The notes beneath the pieces are model-generated. The model had not been told where the DNA came from and did not search any database. It was given only the letters and a program-made list of their open reading frames with translations. Source: Flavobacterium swingsii (GTDB lineage: Bacteria > Bacteroidota > Bacteroidia > Flavobacteriales > Flavobacteriaceae). Taken from it: 64,000 nt of DNA. Below, piece by piece: positions 24,248 through 34,172 of the stretch (position 1 is the first letter of the stretch; each line of letters starts with the position of its first letter). The DNA is taken from positions 124,001 through 188,000 of the forward strand of contig NZ_FOJT01000003.1 in assembly GCF_900111965.1 (NCBI RefSeq), read 5' to 3'. The translations under genes were made by a program, and so were the position numbers.

Positions 24248-25096
24248 TTATTTTAATGAAATGTTATCAATCAATCTTATGTTGTTAACGAAAACGGCAA
24301 TAAAAGCACGATATTTTTTGTTTTTACTTTTTCGTTTGCAAGTAAGAAGCGTTTGTTCATCGGCAATTTCGAAATATTCTAATTCAAACAGCGATTGGTT
24401 TTTGAACATTTTTTCAGTCCGTTTTGTTACTTCGTTAGCGGTTTTCGTGGCAAAAAGTTTTTTGGCTTCCGCCAAAGTTTTATAAATTATAGCTGCTTTT
24501 GCTCTTTCATCTGCCGAAAGGCGTTCGTTTCTAGAGCTCATCGCTAGTTTGTTTGCTTCACGAAAAATTTCGCAACCTACTACATTTACTGACATGTTGT
24601 TTTTTTGAACTAATTTTCGAACAATTGCCAATTGTTGAAAATCTTTTTCACCAAAATAAGAATTGGTTGGATTTACAATTTCGAATAACTTTTTTACAAC
24701 TGTTCCCACACCGTCAAAATGTCCCGGTCTGTGTTTGCCTTCCATTTGGAATTCTAAACCATCATAATCGAAAGATTTTGAAACTGTTTTTCCTTCATAA
24801 ATATCATCGACAGTAGGGGCGTAAACTATAATTTTAGGGTTTAATGTTTTTATTTTTTCGACATCACTTTCTAAAGTTCTAGGGTATTTTTTTAAATCCT
24901 CTGGATTGTTAAACTGGGTTGGATTTACAAAAATACTAACCACTGTATAATCGTTATTTTTTAGCGATTCATTCATTAATGATAAATGACCTTCGTGTAA
25001 AGCGCCCATGGTAGGAATAAATCCTACGGTTTTTTTGTCTTGTAAAAACGGTTTCAAATAAGCTTTTACCTCGGTTTGTTTATCAAAAATGATCAT
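24248..25096 (-). CDS. panC: Pantothenate synthetase
   Basis: A 282-residue ATP-dependent ligase that condenses pantoate with beta-alanine. It shows the nucleotidyl-transferase signature P-T-M-G-A-L-H-E-G-H-L-S-L (HIGH-like), S-I-F-V-N-P-T-Q-F, the pantoate and beta-alanine site F-Q-M-E-G-K-H-R-P-G-H-F-D-G-V, F-G-E-K-D-F-Q-Q-L, and the KMSKS-like M-S-S-R-N. The gene is divergent from the glycogen synthase-like gene, with 108 bases between the starts. The 176 bases between panC and panD carry a small stem (CAAGAATT/AATTCTTG near 24202-24227) but no T tract after it on the minus strand, so cotranscription with panD remains possible. Confidence 0.96.
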   Translation of the reverse strand: MIIFDKQTEVKAYLKPFLQDKKTVGFIPTMGALHEGHLSLMNESLKNNDYTVVSIFVNPTQFNNPEDLKKYPRTLESDVEKIKTLNPKIIVYAPTVDDIYEGKTVSKSFDYDGLEFQMEGKHRPGHFDGVGTVVKKLFEIVNPTNSYFGEKDFQQLAIVRKLVQKNNMSVNVVGCEIFREANKLAMSSRNERLSADERAKAAIIYKTLAEAKKLFATKTANEVTKRTEKMFKNQSLFELEYFEIADEQTLLTCKRKSKNKKYRAFIAVFVNNIRLIDNISLK

Positions 25097-25204
25097 GCGT
25101 AAAACATTAAAATTCAGTGCAAACTTACTATTTTAGTCAATATCAACATAAATTTTCGTAAATTTGCAAGTGATTTATGTCCCATAAACAAAACAAAACT
25201 AAAA

Positions 25205-26014
25205 ATGGAGGATAAAAGAATTTTATATGTATCATCAGAAGTAGTGCCTTATCTTGCTGAGAATGAGGTGTCTTTGATGTCATACGATGTGCCAAAAATG
25301 ATTAATGATCAAGGTGGGCAAATAAGAATTTTTATGCCTCGTTACGGTAATATAAATGAAAGAAGACATCAATTGCACGAGGTTATTCGTCTTTCGGGAA
25401 TGAATCTTGTGGTAAATGATGTAGATATGCCGCTAATTATTAAAGTTGCATCGATACCAAAAGAGCGTATTCAGGTTTATTTTATCGATAATGATGAGTA
25501 TTTTAAACGCAAAGCTACATTTACCGACGAAGAAGGAATTATGTTTCCAGACAATGACGAACGTGCTATTTTCTTTGCAAAAGGAGTTGTAGAAACCGTT
25601 AAGAAACTAAACTGGGTTCCAGATATTATACATGTGCAAGGTTGGATGGCAGCGATGCTTCCTATATATATGAAGCATTATTATAAAGATGAAGCTTTGT
25701 TTGCGGATACTAAAATTGTAACCTCAGTCTTTAATCAGTCTTTCGACGGAAGTTTAGATGCTGAAATGGGCAAAAAAGTACAGTTTGACGGAATTCCTCA
25801 AAGCGCTATTGCTGAGCTTGACAATCCTACTTTCGAAAACATTATGATGGCATCGATAAACCACTCTGATGGAATTGTGATCGCCTCAGAAAGCATTTCT
25901 TCAAATTTAACAAAATTTATAGATGCTTCAAAAAAACCTTTTTTACCTTTCGCCCAGAAAGATACGTTTTCGGAAGCGTACACAGAATTTTACAAAAATC
26001 AAATATTAGGTTAA
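25205..26014 (+). CDS. Short glycogen/starch synthase-like protein (GT5 N-terminal domain)
   Basis: A 269-residue protein that resembles only the N-terminal Rossmann half of GT5 starch synthases: I-L-Y-V-S-S-E-V-V-P-Y, R-I-F-M-P-R-Y-G-N-I, and P-D-I-I-H-V-Q-G-W-M-A-A with F-N-Q-S-F-D-G after it. The ADP-glucose-binding loop K-x-G-G-L is replaced by A-E-N-E-V-S, and the C-terminal half of a full synthase (about 200 residues) is missing. The residues needed for sugar transfer are therefore mostly absent. Flavobacteria carry this short form beside a DUF4270 gene, so it is a stable family, not a decayed gene. Its stop overlaps the next start (TAATG). A regulatory or binding role is an inference. 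Confidence 0.8.
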   Translation: MEDKRILYVSSEVVPYLAENEVSLMSYDVPKMINDQGGQIRIFMPRYGNINERRHQLHEVIRLSGMNLVVNDVDMPLIIKVASIPKERIQVYFIDNDEYFKRKATFTDEEGIMFPDNDERAIFFAKGVVETVKKLNWVPDIIHVQGWMAAMLPIYMKHYYKDEALFADTKIVTSVFNQSFDGSLDAEMGKKVQFDGIPQSAIAELDNPTFENIMMASINHSDGIVIASESISSNLTKFIDASKKPFLPFAQKDTFSEAYTEFYKNQILG

Positions 26015-27687
26015 TGATGAATACCACTTTTTTAAGAAAAGTAACTGTAGTTTTAGTTGCTGTATTTTTTGCTTCATGCGATAAAGATTACAATACATTA
26101 GGTTCAGATATTGTAGGGAATGATAATTTTACTCTTACACCTGAACTTTTTAGCGTAAAAGCATACAATCAGAAAGTTCCAGCTGTAGAATCAAGTAACA
26201 TGTTTTTTAATCAGTTAGGAGTACTTGTAAATTCTAATACTGTTTTAGGAAAAATAACAACAAATTTTGTGACTCAATTGTCATTAGCAACACTAAAACC
26301 AACATTTAAATCGCATGTCGCAATTGATAGTGTTGTGCTTACTGTTCCGTATTTTAGTACAATAATATCAACAGATGCAAACGGAATAGGAACTTATCGA
26401 TTAAATTCAATTTATACAACCAACACGGCTGCAAATACCTATGACCCAATAGATTTAAAAGTATTTAGAAATGGAGTTTATCTTAGAGATTCCGATCCAG
26501 TTACATTTGGAGCACAAAAACACTATTCGGACGAAGATGCTAATTTTAGTGCTAATATAGACGGACCGATGTTAAATAATAGAGTGTATAATTCTTTAAC
26601 TCCAGAAATAAGAAATGAAAATACTGCTTTTGTTCCTGATACTAGAGAATACAAGAAATATAAAGTAGTTAACAACGTTATTACTGCAGAAGTAGAATCT
26701 CACAATTCGCCAAGAATGCGTTTGCATTTAGATAATGATTATTTTAAAAATAATATAATTCTAGCTCCAGCAGCTAATTTAGATAACAACAATGCTTTCA
26801 AATCTTATTTCAAAGGATTATATTTCCAAGTAAGCGAATCTATTGCGGGCAAGGGAACTTCGATGGGATTAGATTTTGCTAAAGGAGATGTTACTATATA
26901 TTACAAACAAGACCTTGTAGATGCGCCAAGTTCGCCTACACCTAGTGCAAACAGAGAAATGGCCAGTCTTACACTAAACATGTCTGGAAACACCGTTGGT
27001 TTATTTACGAACACAAATGAAGGAATAGATTATACAACTGCTATGAATAACGTTCCGCAAACAGAAGACAAAAATTTATATCTAAAAGGAGGTCAGGGCT
27101 CTATGGCATTTTTAGAGTTGTTTACTTCAGATGAGTTAGCTACTTTGAAATCTAAAAATGTATTGGTAAATGAAGCAAACTTAACCTTTACTGTAAACAA
27201 AACAGCAATGAATAGTGATAAAGACAAGTCACAACGTATTCATATTTTTAATACAGACACTAATGTTCCGCTTTACGATTATTATCTAGATAGTTCTGTA
27301 AATGCAAATGATGGGAGTTTAAATAAATTTGTGCACGGTGGTATAATAGAAACTGTAGGGACAGGAAGTACAGCAAAGGACAAATATAAAATTAGAATAA
27401 CAGAACATATTAACAACATACTCAAAGAAACAACTGGTGTTACAAAAAATGTACGCTTAGGAGTTGTTGTTACTAATAATATTAATGTGTCTAGCTTTGG
27501 AGTTTTAAATCCAGTAGAATTTTCAGCACCTAGTTTTACAGATTCAAGTAAAAAAATGACTAAGTTCCCTGTTTCTTCTGTAATGAGCCCATTAGGAACG
27601 GTTTTATACGGAAGTAATTATCTTCCTACAGATGGAGATTATGATGACAGAATAAAATTTGAAATTTATTATACAAAACCTAATTAA
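26014..27687 (+). CDS. DUF4270 family lipoprotein
   Basis: A 557-residue lipoprotein. The N-terminus M-M-N-T-T-F-L-R-K-V-T-V-V-L-V-A-V-F-F-A ends in the lipobox A-S-C-D. The mature protein begins with Y-N-T-L-G-S-D-I-V-G, typical of DUF4270, followed by beta-rich sequence with D-S-V-V-L-T-V-P-Y and F-K-G-L-Y-F-Q-V. Function unknown; surface or outer-membrane location is likely. The ATG shares its A with the stop of the preceding gene (ATGA overlap); a second ATG follows at once. The gene is eight bases before glmS, so the three genes form one operon. Confidence 0.87.
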   Translation: MMNTTFLRKVTVVLVAVFFASCDKDYNTLGSDIVGNDNFTLTPELFSVKAYNQKVPAVESSNMFFNQLGVLVNSNTVLGKITTNFVTQLSLATLKPTFKSHVAIDSVVLTVPYFSTIISTDANGIGTYRLNSIYTTNTAANTYDPIDLKVFRNGVYLRDSDPVTFGAQKHYSDEDANFSANIDGPMLNNRVYNSLTPEIRNENTAFVPDTREYKKYKVVNNVITAEVESHNSPRMRLHLDNDYFKNNIILAPAANLDNNNAFKSYFKGLYFQVSESIAGKGTSMGLDFAKGDVTIYYKQDLVDAPSSPTPSANREMASLTLNMSGNTVGLFTNTNEGIDYTTAMNNVPQTEDKNLYLKGGQGSMAFLELFTSDELATLKSKNVLVNEANLTFTVNKTAMNSDKDKSQRIHIFNTDTNVPLYDYYLDSSVNANDGSLNKFVHGGIIETVGTGSTAKDKYKIRITEHINNILKETTGVTKNVRLGVVVTNNINVSSFGVLNPVEFSAPSFTDSSKKMTKFPVSSVMSPLGTVLYGSNYLPTDGDYDDRIKFEIYYTKPN

Positions 27688-27695
27688 GATAAATT

Positions 27696-29543
27696 ATGTG
27701 TGGAATTGTTGGATATATAGGTCACAGAGAAGCTTACCCAATTGTAATAAAAGGACTAAAGCGTCTAGAATATAGAGGTTACGATAGTGCTGGAATTGTA
27801 CTTTATGATGGTAAAGATTTAAAATTATCTAAAACTAAAGGAAAAGTTTCTGATCTTGAGGAAAAATCATCAAAAGAAATTTCTACTAATGGGACAATAG
27901 GAATGGGTCATACGCGTTGGGCTACACATGGTGTTCCTAATGATGTAAACTCGCATCCACACTTATCAAATTCAGGAAATCTTGCTATAATTCACAACGG
28001 AATCATCGAAAATTATGAGCCGTTAAAAAAAGAATTAATCAATAGAGGTTACACTTTCAAATCAGATACAGATACAGAAGTGTTAGTAAATCTTATTGAA
28101 GACGTACAAAAGAAAGACAACCTTAAACTAGGAAAAGCAGTTCAAATCGCATTAAATCAAGTAATTGGTGCTTATGCTATTTGTGTTTTCGACAAACAAA
28201 AACCAGATGAAATTGTGGTTGCCCGTTTGGGAAGCCCATTAGCAATAGGAATAGGAAAAGATGAATTTTTTATCGCTTCCGATGCCACACCGTTTATCGA
28301 ATATACTTCGAATGCTATTTATTTAGAAGACGAAGAAATGGCCATTGTACGCTTGCACAAACCATTGAAAATTCGTAAAATAAAAGATGATTCTCTTGTA
28401 GATCCTTATATTCAGGAACTTCAAATGAACTTGGAGCAAATTGAAAAAGGAGGTTACGATCATTTTATGATGAAAGAAATCTACGAGCAACCAAACGTTA
28501 TCAAAGATACTTACCGTGGTCGTCTTCATGCAAATGAAGGACTAATCAGAATGGCAGGAATAGAAGATAATATAGATAAGTTTACCAATGCAAAACGCAT
28601 TGTCATAATTGCTTGCGGAACCTCATGGCACGCAGGATTAGTGGCTGAATATATTTTTGAAGAATTTGCTCGTATCCCAGTTGAAGTAGAATATGCTTCA
28701 GAATTCAGATACAGAAATCCAATTATAAACAAAGATGATGTTATTATTGCCATTTCTCAATCGGGAGAAACAGCAGATACGCTTGCGGCAATAAAACTAG
28801 CCAAAGAAAATGGAGCTTTTGTTTTCGGAGTATGTAACGTTGTAGGTTCATCTATCTCTAGAGAAACTCACGCTGGCGCTTATACTCATGCCGGACCAGA
28901 AATTGGAGTAGCTTCTACAAAAGCTTTTACCACACAAATTACTGTTTTAACAATGATTGCCTTGCGTTTGGCTAAAGCAAAAGGAACTTTATCAAATTCA
29001 GATTTTCATAGATACTTACAGGAACTAGAAATTATTCCTGAAAAAGTTGCCGAAGCACTGAAAACAAACGACAAAGCCAAAGAAATAGCAGCAGTTTTTA
29101 AAGATGCTACAAATTTCTTGTATTTAGGAAGAGGTTATAATTTTCCAGTAGCATTAGAAGGTGCTTTGAAGCTAAAAGAAATCTCTTATATTCATGCAGA
29201 AGGTTATCCAGCTGCCGAAATGAAACACGGACCAATTGCGTTAATAGACGAACAAATGCCAGTAGTTGTTATTGCCCCTAAACAAGGGCATTATGACAAA
29301 GTGGTAAGTAATATTCAGGAAATTAAATCAAGAAGCGGAAAAATTATTGCCATTGTAACCAAAGGAGATACACAAGTTCGTGATTTAGCCGATTATGTTA
29401 TTGAAATTCCAGATGCTGCCGATGCTATGTCACCATTGTTAACTACTATTCCGTTGCAGTTATTATCATACCATATTGCGGTTATGAGAGAGTGTAATGT
29501 GGACCAGCCAAGGAATTTAGCCAAGTCTGTTACTGTAGAATAG
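27696..29543 (+). CDS. glmS: Glutamine-fructose-6-phosphate aminotransferase (isomerising)
   Basis: A 615-residue enzyme that makes glucosamine-6-phosphate, the first step toward UDP-GlcNAc for peptidoglycan and LPS. The N-terminal glutaminase begins M-C2-G-I-V-G-Y, so Cys2 is the nucleophile after Met removal; R-W-A-T-H-G and H-N-G-I-I-E-N-Y follow. Two SIS domains carry C-G-T-S-W-H-A-G and S-Q-S-G-E-T-A-D-T, then S-T-K-A-F-T, and the C-terminus ends D-Q-P-R-N-L-A-K-S-V-T-V-E as in all GlmS. No glmS ribozyme can sit upstream, because the gene starts eight bases after DUF4270. A terminator follows. Confidence 0.97.
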   Translation: MCGIVGYIGHREAYPIVIKGLKRLEYRGYDSAGIVLYDGKDLKLSKTKGKVSDLEEKSSKEISTNGTIGMGHTRWATHGVPNDVNSHPHLSNSGNLAIIHNGIIENYEPLKKELINRGYTFKSDTDTEVLVNLIEDVQKKDNLKLGKAVQIALNQVIGAYAICVFDKQKPDEIVVARLGSPLAIGIGKDEFFIASDATPFIEYTSNAIYLEDEEMAIVRLHKPLKIRKIKDDSLVDPYIQELQMNLEQIEKGGYDHFMMKEIYEQPNVIKDTYRGRLHANEGLIRMAGIEDNIDKFTNAKRIVIIACGTSWHAGLVAEYIFEEFARIPVEVEYASEFRYRNPIINKDDVIIAISQSGETADTLAAIKLAKENGAFVFGVCNVVGSSISRETHAGAYTHAGPEIGVASTKAFTTQITVLTMIALRLAKAKGTLSNSDFHRYLQELEIIPEKVAEALKTNDKAKEIAAVFKDATNFLYLGRGYNFPVALEGALKLKEISYIHAEGYPAAEMKHGPIALIDEQMPVVVIAPKQGHYDKVVSNIQEIKSRSGKIIAIVTKGDTQVRDLADYVIEIPDAADAMSPLLTTIPLQLLSYHIAVMRECNVDQPRNLAKSVTVE

Positions 29544-29567
29544 CTAAAAAAGAACATATTTTTTATT

Positions 29568-29595
29568 AAAAGTGAGATTTTATCTCACTTTTTTT
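29568..29595 (+). terminator. Intrinsic terminator after glmS
   Basis: AAAAGTGAGAT/ATCTCACTTTT stem with a short T-rich loop and a T tract. Confidence 0.9.
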
Positions 29596-29846
29596 ATGTA
29601 ATTCATTTATTTTAAAAGCTCATTATTTTTAAATTATTATTAGCATAATTCGTTTTATTATGTATGCATAGTAATTTTTGTGTAGGTAAATGTTAAATTT
29701 TTGATAAAAATTTAAAAAAGAGCAAAAACGAAAAACAAAAATAATCGACAAACTGCAAAATTGTCCCTAAATTTTTCACGAATCTTTTCATTTGGTAATA
29801 AAAATATTTGTAATTTGGCTATCTAAACCAATAAAAATCAAAACGA
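29596..29846 (+). other. Upstream region of the TonB receptor operon
   Basis: These 251 bases hold no gene. They are very AT-rich, with A tracts near 29700-29745. A TAATTTGG-like -7 element lies near 29811-29818, close to the start at 29847, but no well-spaced TTTG partner was found. Confidence 0.4.
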
Positions 29847-32672
29847 ATGAGAATCTATTTTATTATTTTGTCATTGTTTTTTTGCGGACTTTCGTTTGCG
29901 CAAAATACAATTTCAGGAACAGTTACGGACGCTAACAATCAGCCCATTCCTGGTGCTAATGTTAAAGTTGTAGGAAGTTCTACAGGAACCTCTGCGGGTT
30001 TCGATGGAAAATTCACACTTAAGAACCAGAACTCTTTTCCTTTTTCTCTCGAAGTTTCAATGATGGGCTACTCAAGTCAAACAGTTGTAGTAAATTCGAA
30101 AGAACAAGAAATTATTGTAACTTTATCAGAAGAAGCAACCTCTCTAAACGAGATTGTGGTATCTGCTTCTAGAACTCCAGAGAGAATCCTAGAATCTCCA
30201 GTTACTATCGAAAGAATGGGACTAAAAGATATTAAAAACACAACTGCGCCTTCATTTTACGAAGGATTAGAAAATCTAAAAGATGTGCATTTTAATACAA
30301 GTAGTTTTTCTTTCAAATCAGTAAACACACGTGGTTTTGCAACCATTGCAAATTCACGTTTTATGCAGTTAGTTGATGGTATGGATAATTCTTCGCCAGC
30401 GCTTAACTTCGCTCTTGGAAACTTATTAGGAGTTTCTGATATTGATGTAGCTAGTGTTGAGGTCTTGCCAGGTGCATCTTCTGCATTATATGGTGCAAAT
30501 GCATTCAACGGAATTATGTTTATGAACAGTAGAAGTCCTTTCGTTAAAGAAGGAATTTCAACTTACATGAAATACGGACAAACATCTCAAACAACAGCTG
30601 GAAACAATCCTTTTTACGATTTCGGATTTAGAGCAGCTAAAAAATTTACAGATCATTTTGCTGCAAAAGGGAATTTTTCTTATTTAGGTGCTAAAGAATG
30701 GATTGCTTCAGATGACAGAAATGTTTCTAACGGAGCTCTAGATGGTGGAGCAATAGGGCATGCAAACAATCAAAACTATGATGGAGTAAATTTATATGGT
30801 GATGAGGTTACAACTTTTATTCCAAATGTTGGACAAGTAAGTAGAACGGGTTATAGAGAACAAGATTTGACTGACAATAAGATTGAAAGCGTAAAAGCAG
30901 ATTTCTCTTTACACTTTAAGCCTTGGGCAAATGATTTCGAAATCATCTTGCAACACAAATTAGGTTTTGGTAACACAGTATACCAAGGGGCTAACAGATA
31001 TGCGCTTAAAAACTTCTACATGGATCAAACCAAATTGGAAGTAAAAGGGAAAAATTTCTTCGCAAGAGTTTACAGAACAGCTGAAAATGCTGGGGATTCT
31101 TACGATACACGTTTTGCTGCTTGGAATGTAAATAGAGCTGCTAAATCGGATACAGAATGGTTTACAAACTATGCAACTGCATTTCAATTATCTCAAGCCT
31201 ATTTAGGTTCAAGTGCAAGTCAGGCAGCTGCTATTGGTAGAAATTATGCTGACTATAACAACTTACCTACAACTGCTGGTTTCAATACATTACCACAGTT
31301 TGCATCAGCTCCTATAGGAAGCCCAAGATTTGAGGCAGGATCTGCACAGTTTAACCAAGCATTAGCAACAATTATTAAAGATCCAGATTTTACAAAAGGA
31401 GCTAAATTCCAAGACAATTCTAAATTATATCATGCAGATGTAAATTATAATTTTAAAGATTTAGTAAAATTTGCTGAAATTCAAGTTGGTGGTTCTGGAA
31501 GACAATACGTAATGAATTCTTACGGATCTATCTTTACAGATTATACCGAACCTTTAAAATATAATGAATACGGAGTTTATACTCAAATTCAAAAGAAATT
31601 TATGGAAGATAGATTGAAATTTACAGGATCTGTACGTTACGATAAATCTAAAAACTTTGATGGAAACTTCTCTCCAAGAATATCTTTTACTTATGGTGCT
31701 GGTGCAAACAAGCAACACAATCTTAGAGTTTCTTACCAAACAGGTTTCCGTAACCCAACCACACAAGATCAGTATATTGGTTTAGATTTAGGTCCATTCG
31801 CATTAATTGGTTCTGCACCTGAGAACTTAACAAGATATGTTGAAACAAGAAGCGTAAGTGCTGCTGGACAAGCTTTAGGAAATGCAGCAACTGTTACATT
31901 AACAGGAGAAAATGCTTATTATAAAGCTTATACGGTTGAATCTTATAAATCTTATGCTGCAGCTAGAGCAAGCGGAACACCATTAGCAACTGCTTCTTCA
32001 TTACTTGTGGTTGCAAGCCCTACTTTGGTTAAGCCAGAAAGAGTGCAAGCAATAGAATTAGGATATCGTACAATCATTAAAGATTTCTCTGTAGATCTTA
32101 ATGGTTATTATAATAAATACAATGACTTCTTAAGTCAAACTAACACAATTGCACCTTTATACGGAGCAATTGGAACAGCTGATGCTGCAACGGCGTTAGA
32201 CAATGGAGATAGAAGAACATTCAATGTATATACAAATTCTAAAGCGGTTGTAAAATCATTAGGAGTTGGAGTGGGATTGTCTAGAAAAGTGTACAAAAAC
32301 TTCGAATTAGGAGGTAGTTATAACTATTCTCAATTTGATTTTGACCAATCAACAGATCCAAGTTTCGAAGCAGGTTTCAATACGCCTAAACACAGAGCAA
32401 AAGCAAGTTTTGGTAACGACAAATTATTCAAAAACTTTGGTTTCAATACAAACGTAAGATGGAACAGCGAATACTTATGGCAATCAACATTTGTAGATGG
32501 TATGATTCCAGAAAACGTTGTTTTCGATGCGCAAATTAACTACGCAATACCATTCTTAAAATCAGTTATAAAAGTTGGTGGAGCTAATCTAGGAGGTAAG
32601 GACTACATACAAGTATTAGGAGCTGGAGCAATTGGGCAACAATACTATGCATCTTGGACTATCAACCCGTAA
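29847..32672 (+). CDS. TonB-dependent outer-membrane receptor
   Basis: A 941-residue receptor. Signal peptide (residues 1-18, ending S-F-A-Q), then a carboxypeptidase-like N-terminal repeat (T-I-S-G-T-V-T-D-A-N-N-Q-P-I-P-G-A-N), a TonB-box region, and a plug domain with V-V-S-A-S-R-T-P-E-R, N-T-R-G-F-A, L-V-D-G-M-D and V-E-V-L-P-G-A-S-S-A-L-Y-G-A-N-A-F-N-G-I. The rest is a beta barrel. 'G-A-S-S-A-L-Y-G-A-N' without a SusD partner and with the TonB-box type start suggests a classical receptor, not SusC. The gene is followed after 32 bases by an SGNH-fold lipoprotein, probably cotranscribed, so the substrate may be an ester, such as a lipid or acylated glycan; that is an inference. Confidence 0.92.
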   Translation: MRIYFIILSLFFCGLSFAQNTISGTVTDANNQPIPGANVKVVGSSTGTSAGFDGKFTLKNQNSFPFSLEVSMMGYSSQTVVVNSKEQEIIVTLSEEATSLNEIVVSASRTPERILESPVTIERMGLKDIKNTTAPSFYEGLENLKDVHFNTSSFSFKSVNTRGFATIANSRFMQLVDGMDNSSPALNFALGNLLGVSDIDVASVEVLPGASSALYGANAFNGIMFMNSRSPFVKEGISTYMKYGQTSQTTAGNNPFYDFGFRAAKKFTDHFAAKGNFSYLGAKEWIASDDRNVSNGALDGGAIGHANNQNYDGVNLYGDEVTTFIPNVGQVSRTGYREQDLTDNKIESVKADFSLHFKPWANDFEIILQHKLGFGNTVYQGANRYALKNFYMDQTKLEVKGKNFFARVYRTAENAGDSYDTRFAAWNVNRAAKSDTEWFTNYATAFQLSQAYLGSSASQAAAIGRNYADYNNLPTTAGFNTLPQFASAPIGSPRFEAGSAQFNQALATIIKDPDFTKGAKFQDNSKLYHADVNYNFKDLVKFAEIQVGGSGRQYVMNSYGSIFTDYTEPLKYNEYGVYTQIQKKFMEDRLKFTGSVRYDKSKNFDGNFSPRISFTYGAGANKQHNLRVSYQTGFRNPTTQDQYIGLDLGPFALIGSAPENLTRYVETRSVSAAGQALGNAATVTLTGENAYYKAYTVESYKSYAAARASGTPLATASSLLVVASPTLVKPERVQAIELGYRTIIKDFSVDLNGYYNKYNDFLSQTNTIAPLYGAIGTADAATALDNGDRRTFNVYTNSKAVVKSLGVGVGLSRKVYKNFELGGSYNYSQFDFDQSTDPSFEAGFNTPKHRAKASFGNDKLFKNFGFNTNVRWNSEYLWQSTFVDGMIPENVVFDAQINYAIPFLKSVIKVGGANLGGKDYIQVLGAGAIGQQYYASWTINP

Positions 32673-32704
32673 TAAAAATATAATAATTTTATAAATAAAG
32701 AATT

Positions 32705-34153
32705 ATGATAAAAAATATCAAATGGCTACTATTAGTTTCTTTAAGCTTTGTAGCATGTAATAATGATGATGATGAAACAACTGCAGAAGTTCCTGTAACG
32801 GCAGGTTCAGCTAATTTTTCTACATACGTAGCATTGGGAGATTCATTTGCTGCTGGTTATAGCGACGGAGCTTTGTTTAAAAAAGGACAAGAAAATTCTT
32901 ACCCAAACATTCTTGCAGGGCAGTTTGCTCAAGCTGGTGGTGGAGTATTTACAACACCTTTTTGTGGAGATGACAATAAAGGAGGTCTGTTGTTTAGTGG
33001 AAATACAATACAAGGAACAAGATTGTATTTTAATGGAGTTGGTCCAACACCAGTAGCTGGTCCAGTTGTAACAGAAGTACTTAATCATTTGTCAGGAACA
33101 TTTAGTAACTTAGGAGTTCCGGGGGCTAAAAGTTTTCATCTATTAGCTGCAGGTTATGGTAATGCTGCAGGTGTTCCTGGAGGGTTAGCAAGTCCTTATT
33201 TTTCTAGATTTTCTTCGTCTGCAAGCACTACGATATTGGCAGATGCATTATCTCAAAACCCTACTTTCTTTTCTTTGTGGATTGGTGGTAATGATGTTTT
33301 AGGATATGCTACAGGAGGTGGGGTAACTACAACAGAATCAGCTTCGACAGGTAGTAATATTACTCCGGATGCAACTTTTGATGGTGCGTATAACTCTTTA
33401 GCTACTCAATTAGCTGCTGGAGGAAAAAAAGGTGTGGTTGCAAATTTACCATACGTAAGTACGTTGCCTTATTTTACAAGAGTTCCTTATAATCCAGTAA
33501 CGCTTAATGCTGCCCAAGTAGCTCAATTAAATTCTGGTTTCGCTTCATATAACGGAGGTTTAGCATTTGCGGTGGCTAATTTAGGATTGTCTCAAGCGGA
33601 GGCAGATAGAAGAAAAGTTGTTTTTGTTGTGGGTAAAAATCCTGTAATTATTGTTGATAATTACCTGACAAATCTTACGCCATATTCTATTCCTTCATAT
33701 AGACCAGCAACTGCTGAAGATTTCTTAGTATTGCCATCAAGTTCATTTATAGGGACTTTAGTAGGTGGTAATCCTGCTGCTATTAATGGGGTTAGTGTGC
33801 CATTGGCTGATAAATGGGTGTTGTCTAAGGATGAAGCAGCTGAAATAAAAGCCGCTACAGATCATTATAATATAACTATTGAAGCTGCTGCAAATACAAA
33901 TGGATTAGCATTTGTTGATGCTAAAGCGATTATGGATCAGTTGGTAAATGGAGGAATCCGTTTTGGAAATTATCACATGTCTGCAACTTATGTAACTGGT
34001 GGCGCTTTCTCTCTAGATGGAATTCACCCAGGTGCTAGAGGATATGCGCTTATTGCTAATAAATTCTTAGAAGCAATTAATGCTAAATACGGTTCTACAT
34101 TGAGACCTGTCGATTTAGGAAATTATCAAATACAATATCCTGCTTCTTTATAA
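32705..34153 (+). CDS. SGNH/GDSL-family hydrolase lipoprotein
   Basis: A 482-residue lipoprotein (M-I-K-N-I-K-W-L-L-L-V-S-L-S-F-V-A-C-N-N-D-D-D). It has the SGNH blocks: block I with the nucleophile Ser in A-L-G-D-S-F-A-A-G-Y, block III G-G-N-D-V-L, and block V D-G-I-H-P-G with the catalytic Asp and His near the C-terminus. The Gly of block II is probably in L-G-V-P-G-A-K-S. The enzyme is an esterase or lipase of unknown substrate, tethered to a membrane. About 150 residues between blocks III and V are an insert compared with small GDSL enzymes. It follows the TonB receptor on the same strand, and a terminator follows it. Confidence 0.87.
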   Translation: MIKNIKWLLLVSLSFVACNNDDDETTAEVPVTAGSANFSTYVALGDSFAAGYSDGALFKKGQENSYPNILAGQFAQAGGGVFTTPFCGDDNKGGLLFSGNTIQGTRLYFNGVGPTPVAGPVVTEVLNHLSGTFSNLGVPGAKSFHLLAAGYGNAAGVPGGLASPYFSRFSSSASTTILADALSQNPTFFSLWIGGNDVLGYATGGGVTTTESASTGSNITPDATFDGAYNSLATQLAAGGKKGVVANLPYVSTLPYFTRVPYNPVTLNAAQVAQLNSGFASYNGGLAFAVANLGLSQAEADRRKVVFVVGKNPVIIVDNYLTNLTPYSIPSYRPATAEDFLVLPSSSFIGTLVGGNPAAINGVSVPLADKWVLSKDEAAEIKAATDHYNITIEAAANTNGLAFVDAKAIMDQLVNGGIRFGNYHMSATYVTGGAFSLDGIHPGARGYALIANKFLEAINAKYGSTLRPVDLGNYQIQYPASL

Positions 34154-34172
34154 TAAAGAGCAAATAGATATC

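Noticed and set aside
24147..24485. 112-aa open frame on the plus strand
   Set aside because: It runs antisense into panC, has biased low-complexity composition and no family features; a shadow frame.
25205..26014. Truncated glycogen synthase pseudogene
   Set aside because: The frame is intact with a coupled downstream gene, and the short form is a known stable type in flavobacteria.
27600..27700. glmS ribozyme upstream of glmS
   Set aside because: Only eight bases separate glmS from the preceding gene and no ribozyme core is visible.
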